Assembly (NCBI RefSeq): GCF_025151385.1
Contig: NZ_CP102287.1
Coordinates: 186,001-250,000, forward strand
Reading direction: 5' to 3'
DNA: 64,000 nucleotides
Origin: Hoylesella buccalis ATCC 35310
GTDB taxonomy: Bacteria > Bacteroidota > Bacteroidia > Bacteroidales > Bacteroidaceae
A program made the position numbers and the translations under genes. Positions 34,954 through 44,053 of this stretch are shown piece after piece (positions within the stretch are counted from its first letter, which is position 1; every line of letters starts with the position of its first letter). The notes below the pieces were generated by a model. It had not been told where the DNA came from and did not search any database. It saw only the letters and a list, made by a program, of their open reading frames with translations.

Positions 34954-36633
34954 ATGGATTTGAGTGTTTTAGCAAAGGGGGAGAAAAAACTGAAAGACAA
35001 TGAGTTGAGGGAACTGCTCACGAAAAAGCCTTTCACGAGAGTGAAACCAGATGGACATTATAACCATGGAGAGAGGTTTGGAAATGTCATGGAGGAAACG
35101 GAAACATCAGATTTCCTTCATCGAAAGATTGTAACGCAGGAGGACTTCCTAAGGGAATTAGACCCTTATGGGCATCTGATTAACGATAGGGAGTATTACC
35201 CTGATATTTACAGAAGAAACCCAGAAGACGGAAAGTGGTACCTCGAAGAGGTGCCAAGGTATGCGTTCGCTTTCCAAAGTGTGATTTTGTACAAGCACCT
35301 CACACACCTCACTGGGAATGATATACAGTTTGAACTAGCGGACAAAAAGGATGACGTGGACGCAAGGCATATATACAACGCGTTCAAGCGTGGATGGCAG
35401 GAACGGAACATGGAAACGGCTTGGTATCAACTGGCTAAGTCGGTAAAGGCAACGGGTGACGGAGCATTCGTTGGTTTTATGAACGGAAAAAAATTCGCAT
35501 GGAAGGTGCTGTCATTCTTAAAGGGGGATAAACTGTTCCCACATTATGACATCAAGACAGGAGAACTCAACTTGTTGGCAAGAACGTATTGTAATTTTGA
35601 CGAGACAGGGAAAGTGGTCAACAGATTTGTTGATGTATGGGATAAGGAGTTCTATTACTGCCTGAAGAGTAGTGGAGATGCAACTACTGCGGTAGAGAAA
35701 TTCAAACAGGCAACACTTAGTTTGTTTAACATGAGCGGATATAGCTTGATACAGAAAGAACCACACGGATTTGAACAAATACCAGTCGCTTATCAAAGAA
35801 ATGATATGGGGGCGTGCTGGACACTCTCGCAAGAGTCTATTGATAACTATGAGATGGCATTCTCACGCATGGCACAGAGTAACCACGACTTCGGACTGCC
35901 TATCATGTATGTCAAGGGCGAAGGGTCGGAAGAGGTGGCAACACAGGATATGAGCCATGCTTCAAAGATATTCTTCCTACCGTCTGACGGGGAAATGGGA
36001 TTTCTAAACAGGCAGGATGCAAGCAATGGATACGAGAAGGAATTGAGTGTCTTGGAAAAACAAATATACACGCAGTCGTTCGCAGTCACGCCTCCTGAAT
36101 TGAAATCGGGCGACTTACCTGCGGCTGCACTGAAAATCTTATACTCACCTGCCTATGAAAAGGCGATGAGCGACGCCAATGAGTTTGATGGGGCTGTTGA
36201 TAAGATGGTGGAGATTTTTTCTCACGGATATGGTGTGGAAACAGGAAAACAACTGAAATTCAAAAGCACACCTATCGCACATTACATCAAACCGTATGTT
36301 CACTTGAATGAAACAGAACTCACGACAAATTTGTCTATGCAGGTGCAAAACGGATTCTTGTCCAAGCAAACGGCTTCGGAAAAATCGGTATATGCCACAC
36401 CGCAGGAATGGGATAGAATTCTGGCTGAAAAGAAAAGCGAACAGGAGAATGACTTGTTGTTCGATGAAAAGAAAATCATCATAGAAAAGAAACAAAAAGA
36501 CGAACCTGTTGACAATGGCGACATGACACCGCACGGAGATGGAAAGTTCGTGTGGGACAAGAATAGAAATAAAGTTGACCCTGTGACTGGCAAGGCGTAT
36601 TCAAAGTGGGACAATTATAAGATTCAAAACTAA
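34954..36633 (+). CDS. Portal protein
   Basis: The 559-aa product follows the terminase and precedes the MuF-like gene, the conserved packaging order. Segments such as RYAFAFQSVILYKHLTHLTG, QIPVAYQRNDMGACWTLSQE and SFAVTPPELKSGDLPAAALK resemble the clip/stem/crown progression of phage portal proteins, and length is typical. The C-terminal tail (VDPVTGKAYSKWDNYKIQN) is hydrophilic. It forms the DNA-translocating dodecamer. Confidence 0.75.
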   Translation: MDLSVLAKGEKKLKDNELRELLTKKPFTRVKPDGHYNHGERFGNVMEETETSDFLHRKIVTQEDFLRELDPYGHLINDREYYPDIYRRNPEDGKWYLEEVPRYAFAFQSVILYKHLTHLTGNDIQFELADKKDDVDARHIYNAFKRGWQERNMETAWYQLAKSVKATGDGAFVGFMNGKKFAWKVLSFLKGDKLFPHYDIKTGELNLLARTYCNFDETGKVVNRFVDVWDKEFYYCLKSSGDATTAVEKFKQATLSLFNMSGYSLIQKEPHGFEQIPVAYQRNDMGACWTLSQESIDNYEMAFSRMAQSNHDFGLPIMYVKGEGSEEVATQDMSHASKIFFLPSDGEMGFLNRQDASNGYEKELSVLEKQIYTQSFAVTPPELKSGDLPAAALKILYSPAYEKAMSDANEFDGAVDKMVEIFSHGYGVETGKQLKFKSTPIAHYIKPYVHLNETELTTNLSMQVQNGFLSKQTASEKSVYATPQEWDRILAEKKSEQENDLLFDEKKIIIEKKQKDEPVDNGDMTPHGDGKFVWDKNRNKVDPVTGKAYSKWDNYKIQN

Positions 36634-36643
36634 CACATAAAGG

Positions 36644-37528
36644 ATGGAGTTTGACAAGAAAGAAGAGCGGAAAAGACCGAGCATAAAGGAAATCATCGCT
36701 GCTCAGAATTTCATCAAAAGAAGAATCGCATTTGCTGACGAACTTGGAGGTAAGGTGGATGACATATTGGTGGAGGGGGCGGAGCGCATCGCAAAGATTT
36801 GCCTGCAATATCATATTCCTGCAAAAGACTTCTTATTAAAAGCCAATAAACAGATGTATGAACGCATCACAGCGGTAATGGATGAGTTGGAGGATCGTAT
36901 CTTCCAACTTATTATGAATTATTCCTTACATATCTCTGACAACGATGAGAGAAAAGAGGGGTTAATAGCCTACCTTGCATCTCTCGGAAAGAATGACATG
37001 GATATGCGGGAAACGTTAGATGCTTACCTGTTTCGATATATGTATGACATAGAGGCACTCATGGCATCGCTGTTATTGGCAAGGGAGCAAGGCAAGGAAA
37101 AGGCTCTGTCGGACGCAAGCATCATCGCTAAGGTGAAAATGGCACAACACACGGTGTACACAACGCCAGAGGTGAAAATGGCGATGAGCGCAAAATATAT
37201 GCCTACGATGAAAGCGCAATATATCAGACTGATGGGGGTGCATAGGGACAATACAGGACTAAGCACAGCGGGAGTGAGCAACAGCAATGCGAACAATGTC
37301 ATAAACATGGCGAAAAACACCATGAATATGGCGTGGATGAAAAACTTGGAAATGGAATTTGAACAGGATGATGGCATCGAGGGGTTCTTTGTCATGAGAG
37401 GAAGCTCGTACCCATGTGCCCTATGCGATAGCATGGTTGGGTTTCACCCTGCCACGGATAGCGACTTGTTACCTCAATATCATGCTCACTGCGCATGTAT
37501 AGCCGTACCCATGCGAAAGGATGAGTAA
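36644..37528 (+). CDS. MuF-like minor head / head morphogenesis protein
   Basis: A 294-aa helical protein whose C-terminus, SYPCALCDSMVGFHPATDSD followed by LLPQYHAHCACIAVP, has the CxxC...HxxCxC pattern of the Mu gpF/SPP1 gp7-type domain. It directly follows the portal gene, as usual. MuF proteins are minor head components injected or needed for assembly. No toxin fusion is visible. Confidence 0.75.
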   Translation: MEFDKKEERKRPSIKEIIAAQNFIKRRIAFADELGGKVDDILVEGAERIAKICLQYHIPAKDFLLKANKQMYERITAVMDELEDRIFQLIMNYSLHISDNDERKEGLIAYLASLGKNDMDMRETLDAYLFRYMYDIEALMASLLLAREQGKEKALSDASIIAKVKMAQHTVYTTPEVKMAMSAKYMPTMKAQYIRLMGVHRDNTGLSTAGVSNSNANNVINMAKNTMNMAWMKNLEMEFEQDDGIEGFFVMRGSSYPCALCDSMVGFHPATDSDLLPQYHAHCACIAVPMRKDE

Positions 37529-37550
37529 ATGAATAATAAAACTATAAAAT

Positions 37551-38147
37551 ATGGATTTCAGTAAAAGAATTACAAAGGAAGCGAAAGACTATAATATAGA
37601 ACCGCAAGCAGTCGTGTTGGCTGACTTGTTGGCAGTAGGGTACACGGAGGCAGAAGCGTACAACATAGCGTATGCGGATAACTGTGTACTTACTTTTGAA
37701 CAGAACCAGAGCATCAGAAACGCGTTGACTACCTCTCAAAAGTTTATGGAAATGGCAGAGGATAGAAGAAGATTGATAAGAAGCAGGTTGCCGACATCTA
37801 TCAAGGAAGAGGACATAGAACTGATGTCTACCGAGGAAGCGGCAAAACAGGTACTGATGGCGGCAAAGTCTTTGCCTACTGGCTCGAAGGAAAGGGGCGA
37901 AATGTTCGTCAAATACACGGAACTACTAAGGAAAAACACATCTGTAGATGCAGAACCAGAAGACGAGAGTATCCGTATCTACCTGCCCTTAAAATGCTGC
38001 GACTGCCAATTATACCAAGACCACATAGAAAGCCGCAAGGAAGCAAAAGAAATGGCTAAAGAGACGATAAAAACGAATGAAAAGGCGAATAACGAAGTGA
38101 AAGAAAATGATAAACCCAGCAAACCTGTTGACGAGTTCACAAATTAA
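37551..38147 (+). CDS. Hypothetical packaging-region protein (terminase small subunit-like?)
   Basis: A 198-aa product with helical N-terminus (MDFSKRITKEAKDYNIEPQA), YTEAEAYNIAYADNCVLTFE resembling the helix-turn-helix of phage small terminases, a CCDCQLYQDHIESRKEAKE segment and a lysine/glutamate tail. Its last residues (PVDEFTN) are encoded by the repeat tract that begins here. Small terminase is a guess from helical content and location. Confidence 0.45.
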   Translation: MDFSKRITKEAKDYNIEPQAVVLADLLAVGYTEAEAYNIAYADNCVLTFEQNQSIRNALTTSQKFMEMAEDRRRLIRSRLPTSIKEEDIELMSTEEAAKQVLMAAKSLPTGSKERGEMFVKYTELLRKNTSVDAEPEDESIRIYLPLKCCDCQLYQDHIESRKEAKEMAKETIKTNEKANNEVKENDKPSKPVDEFTN

Positions 38148-38269
38148 TAAGTTGACAAGTTCACAAGAAGACGAGCTATTAGTCCAGCCATTCCCTCCCC
38201 TCCCGTTCGGGGAGGGGAGGGGGGAGAGACTACTCCCCTCCCTTTCGGGGAGGGGTAAGGGGGTGAGGC
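38128..38269. repeat. Composite repeat with two GC-rich palindromes
   Basis: gttgacgagttcacaa words, then CCCCTCCCGTTCGGGGAGGGG and CCCCTCCCTTTCGGGGAGGGG with trailing ggggagag/gggggtgagg. It supplies the 3' ends of both flanking convergent genes. Confidence 0.85.
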
Positions 38270-38823
38270 AATTCTTTTAGCTCATCCGCCAACTCGGCTT
38301 GCGCCATCTCTTTGTCGCTAAGGTCTTGCTTCTCCTTTGGTTCATAATTCTGCAGACTTCTCATAAAGAACGCCTCTAATTCTTTGCACAGCTGACGGTA
38401 TCGCTCCATCTTCTTTTCCTTGCTGCTTACCTCATCCGTTTCTATGATGACCGTTTCCGCAAGTCGCAACACAGCGGATTGGAACACGCCAAAACCTATT
38501 GTCGTCACAAAGCTCATGTTGGTGAAAAAAGTAGATAGGATGTCATCATTCGCCTTTGACCTGTTTTCGATAAGATAGATGATAAGGGTGTACATACTGC
38601 TACTCTCTGACAAGAATACCTGCCACAGTCCTTCCAAACTGCTTATCTTCAACGCATTGATAAAAACAATGCCGTTTTTCTCACGCTCTTCATCGGTATA
38701 GGCTTTCTCCTCTGGAGTACTCTCATGGGCAACACCATCCACAGGAAGGGACTGATCTACGAGGGTCACATAAAAATTACCGAAACGAAAAGGCTTATCC
38801 TTTTCTAACTTGTTTTTCTTCAT
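38230..38823 (-). CDS. Hypothetical phage protein with repeat-derived C-terminus
   Basis: From ATG 38823 (MKKNKLEKDKPFRFGNFYVT) the product is 197 aa, mostly helical, with FVTTIGFGVFQSAVLRLAET as a hydrophobic helix and a C-terminal KELPHPLTPPRKGGE encoded by the GC-rich repeat. The earlier in-frame start at 38874 lies in the preceding gene. No family is recognised. It opposes the packaging operon. Confidence 0.55.
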   Translation of the reverse strand: MKKNKLEKDKPFRFGNFYVTLVDQSLPVDGVAHESTPEEKAYTDEEREKNGIVFINALKISSLEGLWQVFLSESSSMYTLIIYLIENRSKANDDILSTFFTNMSFVTTIGFGVFQSAVLRLAETVIIETDEVSSKEKKMERYRQLCKELEAFFMRSLQNYEPKEKQDLSDKEMAQAELADELKELPHPLTPPRKGGE

Positions 38824-38830
38824 TTCTTCT

Positions 38831-39079
38831 TTATTTTTTTGATTTTGTGTTTTTGATAGGTAATTGTCCGTCAACCACTCGTTTGCAGCTATAGAACAAC
38901 TCCAAATCGGTAGACAATCCGTTGTCTGCCATCTCTACTGGCTTTACGCCTTTCTTCCCATTAAGTACACCTAAGCAAAGTTCCATCTGTTGGTAAGCAA
39001 GGGATAATTGCTCCCTTGCTTCCTTTTCAGATAGACTTGCTACGAAATAATCAATGGTTTTCACATCTTCAGGTTTCAT
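38831..39079 (-). CDS. Hypothetical phage protein
   Basis: An 82-aa product (MKPEDVKTIDYFVASLSEKE...) with a helical N-terminus (AREQLSLAYQQMELCLGVLN) and basic C-terminus. It is 7 nt upstream of the following gene's start, suggesting one operon. Function unknown. Confidence 0.6.
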   Translation of the reverse strand: MKPEDVKTIDYFVASLSEKEAREQLSLAYQQMELCLGVLNGKKGVKPVEMADNGLSTDLELFYSCKRVVDGQLPIKNTKSKK

Positions 39080-39201
39080 ATCATCATAAGTTTAACGTTT
39101 CCATGGACGATAGTCTTTCTTTACTCGTAGGTATTCCATATAGGAACTCACTAAATCTAAATGCAGCTCGTTTTATTATGTATTATTTTTTTTACAAAAA
39201 C

Positions 39202-39414
39202 TCATACATACCCTTTTTTAATAGTCCAAAACTCTGCACCTTTTCTGATTGTTATTCTTAAATCTGCCAAGGTATGAAGTAGATTATCCCTTCTACCACA
39301 ATTCCATATCGCAAATGTATAGTGGTTGTTCGATGTTCCCAATATTCGTTTGAAAGTATGCAAATCAACATACAATGGCAACAGCTTGTTTATCTTCCGT
39401 GATAATTGATTCAT
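39202..39414 (-). CDS. Hypothetical basic protein
   Basis: A 70-aa product (MNQLSRKINKLLPLYVDLHT...) with basic residues spread through it and a final ITIRKGAEFWTIKKGYV. It follows the 39417-40124 gene by 2 nt. No motif is recognised; a DNA-binding role is possible but unsupported. Confidence 0.5.
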   Translation of the reverse strand: MNQLSRKINKLLPLYVDLHTFKRILGTSNNHYTFAIWNCGRRDNLLHTLADLRITIRKGAEFWTIKKGYV

Positions 39415-39416
39415 AA

Positions 39417-40124
39417 TTACTCCCCTTTCTTTGCTTTTAACTCTTTATATCTCTTTTCGCTCACAAGGAACGTACCTCTGTCCTTGAACTTGATGGCATG
39501 GTAAAATTGTAGTCCAATCTTGTAAATGATATAGTCAAAGTCATCACGCTCCTTCATATAACTCCTCATATCGCCAATTAGAGTTACATCACGTCCAACA
39601 ACATATTTATCACTACAGGACAAGTAGCGACCAATGGCAAAACCTCTCCACTTCTCAAAGAAATTATATAAGTCTATCTCATCTGGCAATTCATGCGTTT
39701 CATTAGCTCTCTCAAACTTGATACGCTCATAGCTTGTATAATCATTTCCAGTACCAACATCTATGCCCATTATCAACCTTCTTGCTTCTTCTTTCGACAT
39801 GATGCCTTTGGTAAAATTCTCGCACATTCTTGTAGCCTCACTGGTAATGCAATCATTGCAAATCTCTGCCCATTTAGCATTATGCTCTATATTCAGGAGA
39901 ACGGCATTCTCATAGGACAACGGTGATATATCGCCTTTTGAAAAACAAAATTCTATCTGTTGTGGGAAATCGCCCCTTAATATCTCAACAATCATTACTT
40001 TATAATAACTAATATCGTACACTTTCATAATTGGCAATTCGCGAGTGCAAACGCCTATAGAACAGAGAAACGATAACGCTTCCTCATTTACAACTTTTGC
40101 CCAATATTCTTTTCTTTCTCTCAT
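39417..40124 (-). CDS. Hypothetical protein in the primase operon
   Basis: A 235-aa product (MRERKEYWAKVVNEEALSFL...). It has a central helical part (WAEICNDCITSEATRMCENF) and an SKEEARRLIMGIDVGTGNDY segment resembling the start of an RNase H/actin-like strand (MGIDVGTG), but the rest does not confirm a family. It lies between the primase/helicase gene and a small basic gene, so a replication role is possible. Confidence 0.5.
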   Translation of the reverse strand: MRERKEYWAKVVNEEALSFLCSIGVCTRELPIMKVYDISYYKVMIVEILRGDFPQQIEFCFSKGDISPLSYENAVLLNIEHNAKWAEICNDCITSEATRMCENFTKGIMSKEEARRLIMGIDVGTGNDYTSYERIKFERANETHELPDEIDLYNFFEKWRGFAIGRYLSCSDKYVVGRDVTLIGDMRSYMKERDDFDYIIYKIGLQFYHAIKFKDRGTFLVSEKRYKELKAKKGE

Positions 40125-40136
40125 AACTATATAAAT

Positions 40137-41588
40137 CTAAATATTAAATGCGTAACTTATCTCGTTGTCGGAATACAGCTCATAAATGTTGTAACTGCTG
40201 TGCTTGCGCTTCGCAAAGCCTAACCGTGTCATCTCCCTGCCAAACATGTTCAGCGTTTCAACATCGTACATCTTACGCTCACAGAACGTAACATAGTCGT
40301 TGTACAACGATTGAGCAGGCACAGCTTTTGGCATTTCACTCCATTGCCCACTGTACCTGTTGGGTCTGTAACCTCTCACACGCAAAAATATCTGTATCGT
40401 CTGACCATTCTCCAACAGATACTCCTCGGTCTCCTCAAGACTTTCTTTCGTGGGGATAAACTTGAAACCGTCATCCATGAGGGTCTTGTAACCTTGAATG
40501 AGCCAATTTCTAATACCACTGGCTTCCGCACACAACACATGCGCCAAATCTGGACGCATGTCACGCTTGGAAACGGTAGTCCTGAAGTGGATGAGCAGCA
40601 ATCTGCGCATGAACGCTTCACCCATGCTCCTGTTGCTCGGCTTCTTGTTCATATTGAAGATTAAATATGGAATATCGGATGTCATCTCCACATTCTTACC
40701 GATAAGGCGAACGGCTTGACGCTCACCAGAGCATAAGGACTTGAAATTACCCTCAAACCTTGAAATGTCAGAGGAGTCTACCTCTGTACAGTAGTTGAAT
40801 ATCTTACCCACAAGAGCTGCCATGAACCTGGCACGCTCGTCACCACCACGTATCAAGTCATGAAGTGGAACAGAGGAAATATTGTCCAAACCGAACACAT
40901 ACCCGATAACCTCAAATATCACACTCTTGCCATTGGCACCATTACCTACCAACCATAACGTTTCTTCTACCTTATGGGTGGACGCATCACGGGGGGCAAC
41001 ACCAAGCGATAAATATTTTTGAAGCAGGGAAACCTGCGCAGGTGTCAATACGGAACTCAAAAACGACAACCATTGCGGACAAGTAGCCGTCGGGTCGTAT
41101 GAGTAAGGTAGGATAGACAACACGTCCATGCGGTCAGTAAACGGATGATACACAGGATTGCAAATATCCGAAAAATCGTAGACACCATTACTGAAACCAA
41201 CAATATAACGGGACGGACGTAATATAGATAAAGACGCACCCTGCTTCGCTGCACGCAAAATATTGGAACGAGCCTTTACCAAGTCCGACTTCTGTGGACG
41301 AAAACGCAACAAGGCAGCACTCAAAGATAATTCCAATAAATCATCCGTCAGTAAAGACCAATACTTACCAGAAAAATAATAAACACTACCACGATAACTC
41401 TTGAAAACCTTGGCACAAGCATCACGGACACAACTCTCATAACCAAAAACCCTGTCACCAAAACGAGGGTCCATGATGACTTCCTGTATCTCCTTCTTGG
41501 AAAACGATGAATACAAAGACGAAGAGAGTAACGACACTACGTCCATACTCTTCTCATAATCAACGCTATTTCCCAAATTCCTTGCCAA
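40137..41588 (-). CDS. D5-type phage primase/helicase (SF3)
   Basis: The 483-aa product (TTG 41588, alternative ATG 41546) has the D5_N-like middle (YDPTATCPQWLSFLSSVLTP) and an SF3 ATPase: Walker A LWLVGNGANGKSVIFEVIG, Walker B-like KIFNYCTEVDSSDIS and motif C-like YLIFNMNKKPSNRSMGEAFM. D5-type proteins unwind the phage origin, usually joined to a primase; here no separate N-terminal prim-pol domain is obvious. A matching promoter lies at 41690-41720. Confidence 0.8.
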   Translation of the reverse strand: MARNLGNSVDYEKSMDVVSLLSSSLYSSFSKKEIQEVIMDPRFGDRVFGYESCVRDACAKVFKSYRGSVYYFSGKYWSLLTDDLLELSLSAALLRFRPQKSDLVKARSNILRAAKQGASLSILRPSRYIVGFSNGVYDFSDICNPVYHPFTDRMDVLSILPYSYDPTATCPQWLSFLSSVLTPAQVSLLQKYLSLGVAPRDASTHKVEETLWLVGNGANGKSVIFEVIGYVFGLDNISSVPLHDLIRGGDERARFMAALVGKIFNYCTEVDSSDISRFEGNFKSLCSGERQAVRLIGKNVEMTSDIPYLIFNMNKKPSNRSMGEAFMRRLLLIHFRTTVSKRDMRPDLAHVLCAEASGIRNWLIQGYKTLMDDGFKFIPTKESLEETEEYLLENGQTIQIFLRVRGYRPNRYSGQWSEMPKAVPAQSLYNDYVTFCERKMYDVETLNMFGREMTRLGFAKRKHSSYNIYELYSDNEISYAFNI

Positions 41589-41689
41589 ATCTTCTCAAAA
41601 TCTATCGTTTCTTACTATACAGATATATAAATCTATATTTACCTATCACTAAAATAGATGAAATTCAAGAAATATATCCACTAACAATG

Positions 41690-41720
41690 CAAAGATAACC
41701 CCTATACATGGGACTTTCAA
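41690..41720 (-). promoter_or_regulatory. Promoter for the primase/helicase operon
   Basis: Minus-strand TTG (41718-41720), 20-nt spacer, TATCTTTG (41690-41697). Leader of about 95 nt to the TTG start. Confidence 0.6.
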
Positions 41721-42458
41721 GTACATTAGCTAAAATCTTGAAAATTCAAGAATAATAGCAGAATATACCACCAAAAATCATCCATAAACGCAAAATCAGT
41801 ACAAAAAACAATGAATTTAACATGAATTTAACACTTTAAAAACAGCTACACAAAACAACACTCAACACTACTAAACAAAGCTATTACAGCAACAAAACAC
41901 CAACTTCTCATACAAACTGCAAAAATGCCATATTTCACGACAAAACATCACAACACAACACAATAAAACCATCATAAACACAAAAACACCCTTACACACA
42001 CATACACATACCCATACCCATACACACGCACGAACAACTCTTCCCACAACCCCTTATCCTACAACGATTACTAACTCCATACAGAAGCATATCCTATCTT
42101 CCACACATCACTCACTTTCTCTCTCTCACTCACTCACTCACTTTCACACACTCACATAAACTCCACCATTCTCGTGCGCCAACCTGACAAACTACCCACA
42201 CAGCCCCATTCAATACAACCTCAACAAAAAAAAATAAAAACTGAAAATAAAAAAATAAAAAAAAACAGACGAAAAGTGAAATAACAAAAATATGCCCCAT
42301 GCACCCCCCCCCCCCGCCCCGGTCAATAAATAAACCCCGTAACTCGTTGATATTTTGCACATTATGGTAATAATCTCCAAATTTGTAATAATTACAAACC
42401 CACCCCTCCCCCGCAAATTAAGAGTCGCCTCCCTCCTGTGTGCTTTTTCTTTTGTTTT

Positions 42459-42498
42459 TATCCGGTTGTCTGGTTATCCGGTTGTCTGGTTGCCTGGT
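42459..42498. repeat. Tandem 16-bp repeat TATCCGGTTGTCTGGT
   Basis: Two perfect units (42459-42474, 42475-42490) and a partial third (TGCCTGGT). Iteron-like spacing but only two full copies. Confidence 0.7.
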
Positions 42499-42505
42499 TT
42501 ACCAT

Positions 42506-42520
42506 GTAAATATATTTTAC
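42506..42520. promoter_or_regulatory. GTAAA-N5-TTTAC palindrome (same as late operators)
   Basis: GTAAATATATTTTAC, the exact reverse complement of the sites at 32066 and 32183. Confidence 0.55.
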
Positions 42521-42604
42521 TTATATGTTCAGGTTAACAACCATGCAACCGCCTGAGCATCAGGCAAATAGCCTTTATATTTTAACGCTTTTTAACGCTA
42601 AATA

Positions 42605-42636
42605 TTTGTACTTTTATTGTATGTTTTGTATCTTTG
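42605..42636 (+). promoter_or_regulatory. Plus-strand Bacteroidota promoter with structured leader
   Basis: TTTG (42605-42608), 20-nt spacer, TATCTTTG (42629-42636). Downstream are GGATAAAGCGTTATCC and CCCCCTTTGGGGG hairpins, then the long leader to the gene at 43140. Confidence 0.6.
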
Positions 42637-42717
42637 TAATACGGATAAAGCGTTATCCACCTTGCCCCCTTTGGGGGTAATAGGCTCGTTTTGATTTATT
42701 GAAAATAGATAAAAAAA

Positions 42718-42751
42718 GCACCTCCTAAAGTGCTGGAACACTTCAGGAGGC
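42718..42751 (+). other. Leader stem-loop, CCTCCT/AGGAGG type
   Basis: GCACCTCCTAAAGTG pairs with CACTTCAGGAGGC around ctggaa. The same CCTCCTAA/TTAGGAGG stem reappears at 44563-44601. Confidence 0.6.
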
Positions 42752-42927
42752 TGTAAATTGCAAATATCTATTATATAAAAAATATAAATAGATACAAGCC
42801 TTCAACGGCTGCAAATATACACCGCTTTTTTTATCCACGCAAATTTTTGATATAAAAAAAGTTTGTAAAATCAATAATGCAAATATTTGACTTGCTTACA
42901 TACCGCAGCGGCGAAAGGAAACCGCTG

Positions 42928-42953
42928 AGTTATAACCTTTCCAAGTTATAACT
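42928..42953. other. Perfect 9-bp palindrome AGTTATAAC/GTTATAACT
   Basis: Stem separated by ctttccaa, right after a CAGCGG/CCGCTG hairpin (42906-42927). Adjacent hairpins suggest a regulatory or replication site. Confidence 0.6.
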
Positions 42954-43139
42954 AAATATATTTGAAAGATATTATTTTTTATCCTCCATATAACGAGGAT
43001 AAAAAGTACTTCACACACTTAGATTATTTATTTATAATTTTTCAGTGTGTAAAAACAAAAAACCGCCTGGCAAGATTGAAAAATATTTTACCAGGCACAA
43101 AAAACAAACATTTTTATAAATCATTTAAATTTTTGAGTT

Positions 43140-43961
43140 ATGGAAACGACAAACAAAAAGAATGCGCAAAGCGTATCAAACGAAACAAAACAAGCGATCA
43201 ATGTAGAAAACCAGGTAACAAATGAAGGTATAAATGTAACGGATGCCACGACAACGAAAGGGTGTAAAACAAACTGCAGCCAGTCCGAGCCGGTCGAAAG
43301 TCCAAAAAAACGGTTACTTGCTTTAATTGAGAAAAAAACCGGGCTTAATTTTGAGGCCTCCAACGAGTGCAAAGAATTTTATAATACCTTTGCAGCTCTC
43401 AAGGAGGCAAACGAAGGCGCGTTTGATGCTGCGCTTTCATCAATAAAAAAACAATGGGAGGACGCAAATAAAAATAAACTTGAAATGGTTGAAAACGTTG
43501 CCCCCGTGGAATTTTTTGAAGGGTTGCAAACTGACAACGAAATAAAAACCCTTCTGGATGATGTTTTTTGCAATTCATTCGATTATAAAAACATTATCGA
43601 AGGCGATCAGGTTATTTGTTATTGTTCAGAGCCGAACAAGAAGGACGAGGACAAAGACAAAGACGAGGACAAAGACAATAAAAAAACAAGTCTTAATAGT
43701 GAAAATATAAAGCGCCTGGATTTATTCGGCAAGGAACACACGCAAACGGTTTATTATAAAAAACTTGATTGCACCCGCCCCAATTATTTACGCGCGATTC
43801 GTGGTTATTCTTATTTTTTAGAAGGAGAAAAAAGGCTTAAAAACCAGCTGAACAAAGCAAACGCCGCCTTTAGTGATTTACGGAACATTTTACAAACATT
43901 GAAGGATAACGGCGCCGCCGTTGAGGATGTAACAAGGATAACGAACGAAATTTTTAACTAA
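43140..43961 (+). CDS. Hypothetical protein of the AT-rich block
   Basis: A 273-aa acidic/lysine-rich product (METTNKKNAQSVSNETKQAI...) with a low-complexity linker of KDEDKDKDEDKDNKK at about residues 165-180 and a helical C-terminus (GEKRLKNQLNKANAAFSDLR). No catalytic motif. Base composition is clearly more AT-rich than the phage genes to the left. First gene of the block; function unknown. Confidence 0.6.
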   Translation: METTNKKNAQSVSNETKQAINVENQVTNEGINVTDATTTKGCKTNCSQSEPVESPKKRLLALIEKKTGLNFEASNECKEFYNTFAALKEANEGAFDAALSSIKKQWEDANKNKLEMVENVAPVEFFEGLQTDNEIKTLLDDVFCNSFDYKNIIEGDQVICYCSEPNKKDEDKDKDEDKDNKKTSLNSENIKRLDLFGKEHTQTVYYKKLDCTRPNYLRAIRGYSYFLEGEKRLKNQLNKANAAFSDLRNILQTLKDNGAAVEDVTRITNEIFN

Positions 43962-43968
43962 CAAAAAA

Positions 43969-43993
43969 AGCGGCCCAAACAGCCGCTTTTTTT
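43969..43993 (+). terminator. Intrinsic terminator
   Basis: AGCGGC/GCCGCT stem with 7-nt loop and T7 tract. Confidence 0.75.
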
Positions 43994-44053
43994 ATGCTCT
44001 GTAAATTGAAAAATATTTACAAAGTAACAACAAATAATAATATAAAAAATAAC

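Larger units (their letters stand above)
41721..43139. other. Gene-free repeat- and palindrome-rich region
   Basis: About 1.4 kb with no convincing ORF. It shows CA- and CTCA-type microsatellites (about 41980-42160), a C12 run (42304-42315), a 16-bp tandem repeat TATCCGGTTGTCTGGT (42459-42490), a GTAAA-N5-TTTAC palindrome (42506-42520), a promoter (42605-42636) and several hairpins (42718-42751, 42762-42793, 42906-42927, 42928-42953). It could hold an origin or an element junction; nothing proves either. Confidence 0.6.

Noticed and set aside
42459..42498. CRISPR-like array
   Set aside because: Two contiguous 16-bp units with no spacers and no cas genes; a tandem repeat only.
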